5,520 nucleotides of DNA from Treponema sp. (lineage in GTDB: Bacteria; Spirochaetota; Spirochaetia; Treponematales; Breznakiellaceae). The DNA is taken from NCBI GenBank assembly GCA_009780595.1, contig WQZT01000118.1, positions 1 to 5,520 of the forward strand, given 5' to 3'. Positions within the stretch are counted from its first letter, which is position 1. Each line of letters begins with the position of its first letter. The notes beneath the pieces were generated by a model. It worked only from the letters and a program-made list of their open reading frames with translations, did not search any database and was not told the origin of the DNA. This document shows positions 1 through 5,434 of the stretch, piece by piece. A program made the translations under genes and the position numbers.

Positions 1-585
1 AATGTAAATTTCACCGAACTGTGCCGGGAATTTGGTATCAGCACCAAGTGCGGTTACAAGTGGAGAAAGAGGTTTGTGTATGAAGGTTATGCCGGTCTTG
101 AAGAACATTCAAGAAGACCAATAAACAATAAACGCAGTATGCCTGAACCGGTCAGCGTGGAACTGCTGCGTATTAAAAGCTGCATCCGACATGGGGCGCT
201 AAAAAAATCATAGTGGTTTATAAACGCGCAAACAACGGAAAGTATATTCCCGCAAGAAGCACTGTCGAAAAACTTTTTGTACGTGTGAAAGTTCCACATG
301 AAGTATATAAAAAATCAGAAAGGAGATTTATTGCTGAACATTTGGAACTGCGCTATGGTAAAGGTTTTAAAACAAGATATGTTAACGACAGGGGCTACAT
401 TAACTGGGACAACAAACCGGTGTTTATTGGGGAACCCTTTTAACGGTTATCATATAGGGTTAAAAGAATTTGTTGACTCGCCGATGGAAGTATGGTTTAC
501 TAATATCTTATTGGGTAAAATAAACCCTGACAACTGGCTCGTTGAGCCAGAGTTTAACAACGAAAAAGTTGTTTTCAAATCATGA
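1..585 (+). pseudogene. IS481-family transposase, internally deleted and frameshifted remnant (5' end outside window)
   Basis: Reading from base 1, frame 1 gives a helix-turn-helix typical of IS481/IS3-like transposases (FTELCREFGIS, then GYKWRKRF, YAGLEEHSRRP). At the A-run 175-178 the sense moves to the -1 frame and continues as HPTWGAKKI and STVEKLF. At about 282-296 it runs straight into the family's C-terminal part (VYKKSERRF, GYINWDNKPVFIGEPF). At the T-run 438-441 it shifts back to frame 1 (NGYHIGLKEF, MEVWFTNILLGKI) and stops at 583-585. About 194 residues remain, where IS481 transposases are usually well over 300. The missing middle is where the DDE integrase core with its catalytic acidic residues lies, so the protein cannot be an active transposase. 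The two frameshifts are +/- one base and compensate each other. Programmed frameshifting is unlikely because the first site is not a canonical slippery heptamer and the core is absent anyway. Family call is from recognised motifs; the deletion is inferred from the abrupt join. Confidence 0.85.
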
Positions 586-641
586 AAAGTCTTACCGATG
601 TCATTAGGCATAACCGTGAACGATGTCATCGGGGCGTACCA
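586..641 (+). mobile_element. Right end of the IS481-family element with tandem terminal motifs
   Basis: Directly after the transposase stop, the nonamer CGATGTCAT occurs twice in direct orientation (596-604 and 621-629), 25 bases apart. Each copy is followed by a G-rich stretch (TTAGGC, CGGGGC) and then a similar tail (ATAACC, GTACC). IS481 elements commonly carry tandem copies of such a motif just inside the right end, probably as transposase binding sites. The outer tip is placed near 641 from this pattern. The left end lies outside the window, so terminal inverted repeats and a target duplication cannot be checked. Confidence 0.55.
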
Positions 642-691
642 TGACGACCTGCACATAATCTTTCCCAATTTTCAAAGCGTATTGTATCCCC

Positions 692-1381
692 GTGCCATAT
701 AGAGGTATGGAAATACAAGCAAAATCCGGTCCCCGTGCGCTCCCAAAGGAAGATCGCCCCCGCGAGCGGCTTATCCGTTACGGGGCTGAAGCGCTGTCTG
801 ACGAGGCGCTTTTGTCGATTGTTCTGGTTTCAGGCGTTCGCGGAAAAAATGTAACGCTGCTTGCGCGGGAACTCATAGAAAAACTTGACGGGGAAAAGGA
901 TGTTCCGCCGGTGCATGAACTGCGCCGCATTGCGGGGCTGGGCGAGTCAAAGGCTTGCGCCGTTGCGGCAATGCTGGAAATTGGGCGCAGGAAGTGGGCA
1001 CCGGGGCAGCGCGTCCGCCACCCCATCGACATTTACAACCACATCAGGCACTACGCCGACCGCCGCCAGGAGCGCTTTTTGTGCCTTTCGCTGAACGGCG
1101 CAAACGAGATTCTTGCCACTCGCATTGTTACCATCGGGCTTGTCGACAAAACTATCGTACACCCCCGCGAGGTTTTCGCCGATGCAATTCTTGACCGCGC
1201 CAGTGCAATAATTGTCGCGCACAACCACCCGTCGGGGAACATTCGGCCCTCAAAGGAGGACAACGAAATTACCAGCCGCTTAAAAAATGCAGGGGATATT
1301 TTAGGCATCACCTTTTTAGACCATGTGATTTTTTCTGAAACGCACTTTTTAAGTTTACGGGATGAGGGGTTGATACGCTGA
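692..1381 (+). CDS. radC: RadC family protein (JAMM/MPN domain)
   Basis: The 229-residue product has the usual RadC length and layout. A helix-hairpin-helix-like N-terminal part comes first (ERLIRYGAEALSDEALLSIVL, then ELRRIAGLGESKACAVAAMLEIGRR at about 76-100). A JAMM/MPN domain follows from about residue 108. The metal-site signature is complete: E127, then HNHPSG with H177 and H179, seven residues, S187 and D190 (HxHx7Sx2D). HPREVF, LDHVIF and the final S-L-R also match the family. RadC was named as a DNA repair protein, but that role in E. coli was withdrawn; the family may be a metalloprotein linked to DNA metabolism. Start choice is uncertain: GTG at 692 has no Shine-Dalgarno, while ATG at 707 has AGAGG only one base upstream. 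The family alignment does not need the first five residues, so 707 is possible. The decayed IS ends about 50 bases upstream and may have replaced the native promoter. Confidence 0.93.
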   Translation: MPYRGMEIQAKSGPRALPKEDRPRERLIRYGAEALSDEALLSIVLVSGVRGKNVTLLARELIEKLDGEKDVPPVHELRRIAGLGESKACAVAAMLEIGRRKWAPGQRVRHPIDIYNHIRHYADRRQERFLCLSLNGANEILATRIVTIGLVDKTIVHPREVFADAILDRASAIIVAHNHPSGNIRPSKEDNEITSRLKNAGDILGITFLDHVIFSETHFLSLRDEGLIR

Positions 1382-1408
1382 GATTGTGTGAATTTTCATG
1401 GTTTCTTC

Positions 1409-1427
1409 AATAATTATGATAATTATT
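1409..1427. promoter_or_regulatory. Perfect 9-1-9 palindrome resembling a Fur-family operator
   Basis: AATAATTATGATAATTATT is an exact inverted repeat of nine bases around a central G. It matches 14 of 19 positions of the E. coli Fur box consensus and has the same 9-1-9 geometry. A possible -10 hexamer TATACT (1427-1432) overlaps its right edge, but no good -35 box is visible. It lies between radC and the CoA-transferase gene. The match is helped by AT-richness, so the operator role is an inference. Confidence 0.35.
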
Positions 1428-1486
1428 ATACTTATTTAAAAATAGAGAATATTTACCTGTTGTAATACGGTATATTAAAAAACTAT

Positions 1487-1551
1487 GGTTCGCAGCTGTC
1501 GGCGCTAGACAAAGGTCGATGTTGCGGGTAAGTTTAAGGACATTGCGAACC
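1487..1551 (+). promoter_or_regulatory. Candidate structured 5' leader (long inverted repeat) upstream of the CoA-transferase gene
   Basis: GGTTCGCA at 1487-1494 is the exact reverse complement of TGCGAACC at 1544-1551. Just inside, TGTC (1497-1500) can pair with GACA (1539-1542), giving a 12-pair stem with a 2/1 internal loop that closes a loop of 38 bases. The same TGTC could pair instead with GACA at 1508-1511 in a short local hairpin, so two mutually exclusive folds exist. It ends about 88 bases before the chosen start codon. It does not match any riboswitch class I can recognise. Confidence 0.3.
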
Positions 1552-1623
1552 GATTCCGTAATGAAGCGGGGAGAGGTTATTCGCGGGCTTGAGCTTGCTG
1601 AAAGGCTTACAAAAAAGAGAAGA

Positions 1624-1629
1624 AGAGGA
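1624..1629 (+). promoter_or_regulatory. Ribosome binding site deciding the CoA-transferase start
   Basis: AGAGGA lies nine bases before ATG 1639, which is normal spacing. The other candidate, ATG 1630, touches the motif directly. This supports 1639 as the start. Confidence 0.7.
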
Positions 1630-1638
1630 ATGTGTACA

Positions 1639-2937
1639 ATGGACTGGAAGAAGATTTATAACGAAAAATTGACGACTGCGGACGAGGCTGTAAAACTGAT
1701 TAAATCCGGGAACAGAGTTGTTACCGGGCTTGGCGCGGGCGAGTCCCCTGTGCTGATTGATGCAATGATGAAGAACCACAAAGCTTACAAAGGCGTGGAG
1801 ATTGTAAACATACTGTCGTTAGTGAAAACCGAATATCTTGACCCGGCGATTGACGAGCATCTCCACTACAACGCGCTGTTTGTGTCGGCGAAGTCCCGGC
1901 ACGCGGTGAACGAGGGCTACGCGGATTACACGCCATCATTTTTCTACCGCATGCCACAGATGTGGGAGAAAGATTTGCTGGTGGATGTGGCGGTTATTCA
2001 GGTTTCGGCGCCGGATCGGCACGGCTTTTGCAGTTATGGAATCTCGGTGGACTACATAAAGCATGCTGCGGAAAAGGCGCCCATCGTGTTGGCTCACGTG
2101 AACAAGTCTATGCCGCGGGCGCTGGGCGATGCTTTCATCCACGTGTCGCACATGACCTGCATCGTTGAGGCGGATGTTCCGCTGCTGGCGCCGCCGCCGC
2201 CTGCGCCGAACGAGGCGGAGCTCGCCATCGGCAAGCACTGTGCCAGCCTCATCAATGACGGCGACTGTCTGCAACTGGGCTTTGGCACGATTCCCGACGC
2301 AGTTCTGGCGTTCCTGAAAGATCACAAAGATTTGGGGATACACACGGAGATGTTTTCTGACGGAGTCGTTGACCTTGTTCATGCAGGGGTGATTACCTGC
2401 GCCAGAAAAAACCTCAACCCGGGAAAGATTATTGCCACCTTCCTTCTGGGCAGTCAAAAACTGTACGACTTCGTTGATGATAACCCGATGGTTGCGATGC
2501 ACCCGGTAACGTACACGAACGATCCGTACATCGCTGGTCAAAACGACAACCTCGTAACAATCAACTCGTGTATTCAGGTTGACTTGCTTGGGCAGGTAGC
2601 TTCGGAGACTATCGGGATGACCCAGTTTTCCGGCGTTGGCGGGCAGGTTGATTTTGTTCGCGCATCGGCGATCAGCAAAGGCGGGCGGGCAATTCTGACG
2701 ATGCCGTCGACAACGAAGAGCGACACGATCAGCAAGATCGTTCCCTTTTTGGACGAAGGCGCGGTGGTTACAACGAGTCGCTGCGATGTGCACCTTATCG
2801 TTACGGAATATGGTATCGCCGATCTGAGGAACAAGACCTGCAAGGATCGCGCACGGACGCTCATCCGTATCGCTCACCCGAAGTTTAGAGGTGAGCTTAC
2901 GGCGGCGTTCAAGCAGCGATTCAACTGCGAGTTTTAA
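1639..2937 (+). CDS. abfT: 4-hydroxybutyrate CoA-transferase family protein (acetyl-CoA hydrolase/transferase family)
   Basis: The 432-residue product starts MDWKKIYNEKLTTADEAVKLIKSG, closely like AbfT/Cat2 CoA-transferases of clostridia (about 430-440 residues). The N-terminal domain includes ADYTPSFFYRMP, QVSAPDRHGFCSYGISVDY and LGDAFIHVS. The C-terminal domain includes LGIHTEMFSDGVVDL with the probable catalytic glutamate E237, the glycine loop GVGGQVDFVRA (332-342), and EYGIADLRNKT (390-400). Such enzymes move CoA between acetyl-CoA and a short carboxylate through a glutamyl-CoA thioester, in the cytoplasm, in fermentative 4-aminobutyrate/succinate-to-butyrate or related routes. The exact acid cannot be told: butyrate- and propionate-type enzymes share these motifs, so the symbol is provisional. 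The frame is open back to 1519, but the upstream codons are not family-like and the RBS selects 1639. A broken fabK-like gene follows after 58 bases on the same strand. The reading frame is intact with all visible motifs. Confidence 0.9.
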   Translation: MDWKKIYNEKLTTADEAVKLIKSGNRVVTGLGAGESPVLIDAMMKNHKAYKGVEIVNILSLVKTEYLDPAIDEHLHYNALFVSAKSRHAVNEGYADYTPSFFYRMPQMWEKDLLVDVAVIQVSAPDRHGFCSYGISVDYIKHAAEKAPIVLAHVNKSMPRALGDAFIHVSHMTCIVEADVPLLAPPPPAPNEAELAIGKHCASLINDGDCLQLGFGTIPDAVLAFLKDHKDLGIHTEMFSDGVVDLVHAGVITCARKNLNPGKIIATFLLGSQKLYDFVDDNPMVAMHPVTYTNDPYIAGQNDNLVTINSCIQVDLLGQVASETIGMTQFSGVGGQVDFVRASAISKGGRAILTMPSTTKSDTISKIVPFLDEGAVVTTSRCDVHLIVTEYGIADLRNKTCKDRARTLIRIAHPKFRGELTAAFKQRFNCEF

Positions 2938-2983
2938 CAGTGCGGTAATCGAGGCAAAATGTGTGCGGATAAAGTGTTCGAAT

Positions 2984-2990
2984 AAAGGAA
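2984..2990 (+). promoter_or_regulatory. Ribosome binding site of the fabK relic
   Basis: AAAGGAA lies five bases before ATG 2996. The intact translation signal shows where the original gene began and suggests the decay is recent. Confidence 0.6.
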
Positions 2991-2995
2991 ACAGT

Positions 2996-3936
2996 ATGCA
3001 CAATAGAGTATGCAGTATATTGGGGATTAAATATCCCATTATTCAAGGGGCGATGCAGTATGTATGGACTGGTCGCTGGTTGCCGCCGTGTCGAATGCGG
3101 GCGGTTTGGGCGTACTTGCGGCGGACTGTGAAAAAGAGATCGTGCGCGAGGAAATCAAGAAAATCAAATAGGCGACAGACAAGCCCTTTGCCATCAATAT
3201 CACGATTTTGTCGCGGACGCTGCAAGAGACGGTTGATGTTGTGGTTGAGGAAAAAGTTCCCTTTGCCGTGCTGACGGCAGGAAATCCCGCCCCGTACATT
3301 CCCCTGCTGAAAAAGGCGGGGATTCCGTTTTTCGCCGTCGTGGCAACGGTCAAACAGGCGCTGAAAATGGAAGAGATGGGCGCGTGTCTCATCGTGGCGG
3401 AAGGCGAGGAATCTGGCGGGCATATCGGGCCGATGACGACGATGGCGCTTATCCCGCAAACGGCTTCGGCGCTGAAATCAGTGCCTGTTGTCGCAGCCGG
3501 CGGCATTGCGGATGGCAGGGGAATGGCGGCGGCGTTCATGCTGGGAGCGGAAGGTATTCAGATGGGTTCGGCGTTTATGGTGAGCAGCGAATGTACCATT
3601 CACAAGAATGTCAAGAACGCCATTATCGAGGCGGATTCGGGCAGCATTGTTGTGGCAAAGCGCAGAATTGCGCGCCCCGTGCGCGGCCTTAACAACGCGC
3701 TGATGAAATCGTTTGCCGAACTGGACACCTGCTGCGCCCCGAAGGAAGATTACGACAAACTGTGGGCAGGTTCCTGCTTGCGCGCGTCAAAGGACGGCGA
3801 TACGGAAAACGGTTCGATTATGGTGGGGCAGATTGTCGGGCTTATAAAGGAAGAGCGCAGTGCGTCTGCTATTATTCAAGGCGTTCTCGCCGAGTACAAC
3901 AGTTTGCGCCAGACGTTGCCGGAGATTTCACGATAG
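2996..3936 (+). pseudogene. fabK: fabK-like FMN-dependent enoyl-ACP reductase II, broken by a frameshift and a stop
   Basis: From ATG 2996 the frame reads MHNRVCSILGIKYPIIQGAMQYV, the classic start of the FabK/nitronate monooxygenase family. Near 3065-3067 one base is missing and the sense moves one frame back (DWSLVAAVSNAGGLGVLAADCEKEI). This stops at an in-frame TAG (3169-3171) inside KIK-stop-ATDKPFAINIT. After the stop the same frame is open to 3936. It carries EGEESGGHIG with the family's conserved histidine, the phosphate-binding VVAAGGIADGRGMAAAFMLGAEGIQMGSAF region, and a FabK-type C-terminus (ENGSIMVGQIVGLIKEE). Repaired, it would be about 313 residues, close to FabK of Streptococcus pneumoniae (324). 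FabK catalyses the last reduction of fatty-acid elongation; nitronate monooxygenase relatives are the alternative, but the C-terminus favours FabK. A truncated product from TTG 3208 (242 residues) would lack the first beta-alpha units of the barrel and should be inactive. Sequencing error is possible but would need two hits. Confidence 0.87.
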
Positions 3937-3955
3937 AGGAGAATAACTCCCCGCC

Positions 3956-3993
3956 TGCGCAATGCGCGTGCACGATAAATATGTTGAGGGGTT
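3956..3993 (+). repeat. Leader-like segment, copy A (resembles 5435-5470)
   Basis: The core CAATGCGCGT is identical in both copies. It is followed by an AAAT-containing stretch and then TTGAGGGGTT here against TTGAGAGGTT in copy B. The copies differ by small gaps between these blocks. Copy A also contains GCGCA-A-TGCGC (3957-3967), a 5-1-5 inverted repeat that is imperfect in copy B. Both copies sit immediately upstream of a start codon, suggesting a shared 5' leader rather than a transposed element. Confidence 0.4.
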
Positions 3994-3997
3994 AGAT

Positions 3998-4072
3998 ATG
4001 GCTCTTCTGTTTGTAGGGCTTGTATGTGATTTTTTCGCTTTTCCATTTGCTTATGGGAAAGTCTTAGCATAG
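3998..4072 (+). CDS. Tiny hydrophobic ORF (24 residues), hypothetical
   Basis: ATG 3998 is preceded by GAGGGG (3986-3991) with six bases of spacing, a good ribosome binding site. The 24-codon product MALLFVGLVCDFFAFPFAYG plus KVLA is almost wholly hydrophobic and could form one membrane segment. The frame is also open from ATG 3962 (MRVHDKYVEGLD then MALL...), giving 36 residues, but that start has no well-placed RBS. No family is recognised. It could be a small membrane peptide, or the surviving 5' end of a decayed gene, since plausible coding sequence resumes in another frame at 4168. Confidence 0.25.
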   Translation: MALLFVGLVCDFFAFPFAYGKVLA

Positions 4073-4132
4073 CGCTGGCTTAAAAGCTATAGGAAATGGT
4101 TGCCTCAGACTTGTAGGACAGCCCTTTCCGGG

Positions 4133-4157
4133 GGAGTTTTGGCTTTGCCAAAACTCC
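4133..4157. repeat. Perfect palindromic hairpin, 11-bp arms and 3-base loop
   Basis: GGAGTTTTGGC (4133-4143) and GCCAAAACTCC (4147-4157) are exact reverse complements around TTT. Neither strand has a T-tract after the stem, so it is not a standard intrinsic terminator. Its form, a near-perfect short hairpin with a GGC/GCC tip in intergenic DNA, suits a dispersed REP-like or MITE-like repeat. Only one copy is in the window, so dispersal is an inference. Confidence 0.7.
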
Positions 4158-4167
4158 ATCCTCGTAG

Positions 4168-4293
4168 TGTAAGAATAATCCCCCAATGCCGCACGATGAG
4201 CACCCGTTCCCGTACTGGTTGGCGCACAAGATTTACTCGCCCTATTCCCCTCTGCCTGATTACACAGGTGCATTCTCCTATTATGTGGCATAG
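4168..4293 (+). pseudogene. Probable C-terminal fragment of a lost gene
   Basis: After a TAG at 4165-4167 the frame gives 41 codons ending HPFPYWLAHKIYSPYSPLPD, then YTGAFSYYVA and TAG. Codon use is GC-leaning at third positions and the composition (Pro, Tyr, Trp, His) looks like real protein, unlike the flanking stop-rich frames. ATG 4186 is in frame but lacks an RBS. The stop codon directly abuts the stop of the convergent minus-strand gene. The HPFP-containing stretch faintly recalls the C-terminal region of some DNA methyltransferases, but this is too weak for a call. Confidence 0.35.
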
Positions 4294-5202
4294 TTACGTA
4301 ATATTCTCGCGAAAGGCCGCCAGATGATTTTTCATCGCACAAAGGTTTGAATCAACCGTACCTTTCGGAATCCCGAGCACCTGCGCGATCATCCAGTTGG
4401 GCGCGCCAACTCGCATCTTTCTCAGACGCAGCCGCATTCTTGCAAACCGAAGCCGCGCCCGCTGGTAACGCTTCTCCATCTTTTTATGGTACTCCGAACC
4501 GGACTGTGCACTATCCATCCGTTTTTGATACGTCAGGCAGCGGTAATATTGGCAGTACACTCTATCCCGAAGGTTGATAATTTTTGTCTCCCGCGCCCTG
4601 CGAAGTTCCCGCAGTTCATCGATCATTTTCATCACCGCATCAGGTTCTGCACCGATGGTATGGCAGACGCGGCATACAAATTCTTCGCTGGCAAAAAAAT
4701 AAGATTTCAGGAGTAGCATTAAAACCTGGCGTGGATTAATGCCTTTGGGAAGGGCAACAAGTTCCCTGCCGGAAATGCCGCGCTCGGCACTACTCGATTT
4801 TCTGAATGTTGCAGGATGCGAATTCGTCAGGTACTCGGCTTCGCTCTCGCAGACAGCCATCTCCTGCGCCCGTGCGTGCCAGCAGGTATATTCCGTCATG
4901 GTGTGCTCGGCTTCGCGGTGCTGGTATTCCTTTGAGGCGCGAAAAACAAGCCCGGTGATATACGCATCAAACGACGAACCAATATCGCGGTACAGAACGA
5001 TAGCTCGCACAATGCGCGGATACAGCCAACTAAGAAAATCATTCCAGCGGTTTTTGCTTCGTTCAAAAATACGGTAGCGGTCAGGATTGTCCAGAAGATA
5101 CTGAAACAGTTTGCCTTCAAAATCCCTTTTCTGCAAGCTCCCCAATGCAAAGCAACGGTACAATTCTGACAAAGGTTTTTCGTTCTTTTTTTCGACATTC
5201 AT
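4294..5202 (-). CDS. Sigma-70-like (ECF-like) putative transcription factor, spirochaete-type
   Basis: The 302-residue product starts at ATG 5202, preceded by AGGAG eight bases upstream; an in-frame ATG at 5241 lies ahead of that RBS, inside a hairpin, and is less likely. Residues about 8-95 (DFEGKLFQYLLDNPDRYRIF, WNDFLSWLYPRIVRAIVLYRD, SSFDAYITGLVFRASKEY) have the helical pattern of sigma region 2. A middle part (about 155-200) follows with PRQVLMLLLKSYFF. Residues 200-265 are very rich in Arg and Lys, probably a basic coiled coil. The C-terminus (NWMIAQVLGIPKGTVDSNLCAMKNHL, about 269-294) is a helix-turn-helix like sigma region 4. It should act in the cytoplasm, binding DNA and perhaps RNA polymerase. 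It lacks a typical promoter-melting motif I can identify, so a sigma-derived regulator is an alternative. It converges on the + strand relics and diverges from the gene at the right edge. No anti-sigma gene is visible nearby. Confidence 0.65.
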   Translation of the reverse strand: MNVEKKNEKPLSELYRCFALGSLQKRDFEGKLFQYLLDNPDRYRIFERSKNRWNDFLSWLYPRIVRAIVLYRDIGSSFDAYITGLVFRASKEYQHREAEHTMTEYTCWHARAQEMAVCESEAEYLTNSHPATFRKSSSAERGISGRELVALPKGINPRQVLMLLLKSYFFASEEFVCRVCHTIGAEPDAVMKMIDELRELRRARETKIINLRDRVYCQYYRCLTYQKRMDSAQSGSEYHKKMEKRYQRARLRFARMRLRLRKMRVGAPNWMIAQVLGIPKGTVDSNLCAMKNHLAAFRENIT

Positions 5203-5215
5203 TATTAATTCTCCT

Positions 5216-5246
5216 GTTATGTGCGGTGTTTTTATTTGCACATAAC
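5216..5246 (-). promoter_or_regulatory. Inverted repeat in the 5' leader of the sigma-like gene, next to its RBS
   Basis: GTTATGTGC (5216-5224) and GCACATAAC (5238-5246) are exact 9-base reverse complements around a 13-base spacer. Read on the minus strand, the hairpin ends immediately before AGGAG of the chosen start. It could be an RNA hairpin that affects ribosome access, or a DNA operator for a dimeric regulator, possibly autoregulation. Confidence 0.45.
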
Positions 5247-5291
5247 ATATCGAGTTAAAAGAATGTTTTGCATTAGTTTATATTATGAATG

Positions 5292-5381
5292 TCATGCCGA
5301 CTCTTTGATTATCTGTACCGCCTGTTCAAAGTCCAGTCCGGCTTTGGGGATGAAGAACGGGTGAAATGCGCCCGCTTGCAT
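5292..5381 (-). pseudogene. Short minus-strand coding scrap, possible 3' end of a lost gene
   Basis: On the minus strand the frame reads HPFFIPKAGLDFEQAVQIIK then ESA and stop. It has GC-leaning codons in an otherwise AT-rich intergenic region, which suggests real former coding sequence. The frame stays open upstream to 5474, but there the codons are AT-rich and overlap the + strand promoter and leader. No RBS precedes ATG 5381. No family is recognised. Confidence 0.25.
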
Positions 5382-5404
5382 ACAACATAGTGCTATGCTA
5401 TACT
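5376..5404 (+). promoter_or_regulatory. Sigma-70-type promoter with extended -10
   Basis: TTGCAT (5376-5381) is followed after exactly 17 bases by TATACT (5399-5404), with TG one base before the -10 (extended -10). A second hexamer TATAAT at 5408-5413 has no matching -35. The promoter reads toward the leader ORF and the gene at the right edge. Confidence 0.6.
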
Positions 5405-5434
5405 TTTTATAATCAAAAAGTGAAAAAGGAAACT

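Larger units (their letters stand above)
3937..4293 (+). other. Gene-poor intergenic region with repeats and coding scraps
   Basis: No complete gene of convincing size lies here. It holds a leader-like segment resembling one at the right end of the window, a 24-codon hydrophobic ORF, a possible stem of CCATTT (4043-4048) with AAATGG (4094-4099) enclosing ATAGC (4069-4073) with GCTAT (4086-4090), a perfect hairpin, and a probable C-terminal gene fragment. No intrinsic terminator with a T-tract is visible for either the upstream + strand unit or the convergent - strand gene. Confidence 0.6.

Noticed and set aside
172..183. Programmed -1 frameshift in the transposase at the A-run
   Set aside because: ATT AAA AGC is not a canonical slippery heptamer, the catalytic core is missing, and a second uncompelling frameshift follows at 438-441. 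Decay explains all of this better.
1497..1560. SRP RNA, tRNA or known riboswitch in the CoA-transferase leader
   Set aside because: The conserved SRP loop and tRNA T-loop/CCA features are absent, and no known riboswitch core motif is visible. Only a generic stem can be supported.
1936..3039. A 367-codon open frame on the minus strand opposite the CoA-transferase gene
   Set aside because: It lies antisense to a clear, motif-complete gene, is Arg/His-rich as expected from reading the wrong frame of GC-rich codons, and has no recognisable domain.
3169..3171. TAG as a recoded sense codon (for example pyrrolysine) in the fabK-like gene
   Set aside because: A one-base frameshift lies just upstream, so a recoding event alone would not restore the protein; an ordinary pseudogene is simpler.
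4133..4157. Intrinsic terminator for the fabK unit or the sigma-like gene
   Set aside because: The stem is perfect but no T-run follows on either strand, and it lies about 140 bases past the stop of the minus-strand gene.
4064..4342. A 92-codon minus-strand frame downstream of the sigma-like gene
   Set aside because: It overlaps the hairpin and the end of the sigma-like gene, has no RBS or recognisable motif, and is of low-information composition.
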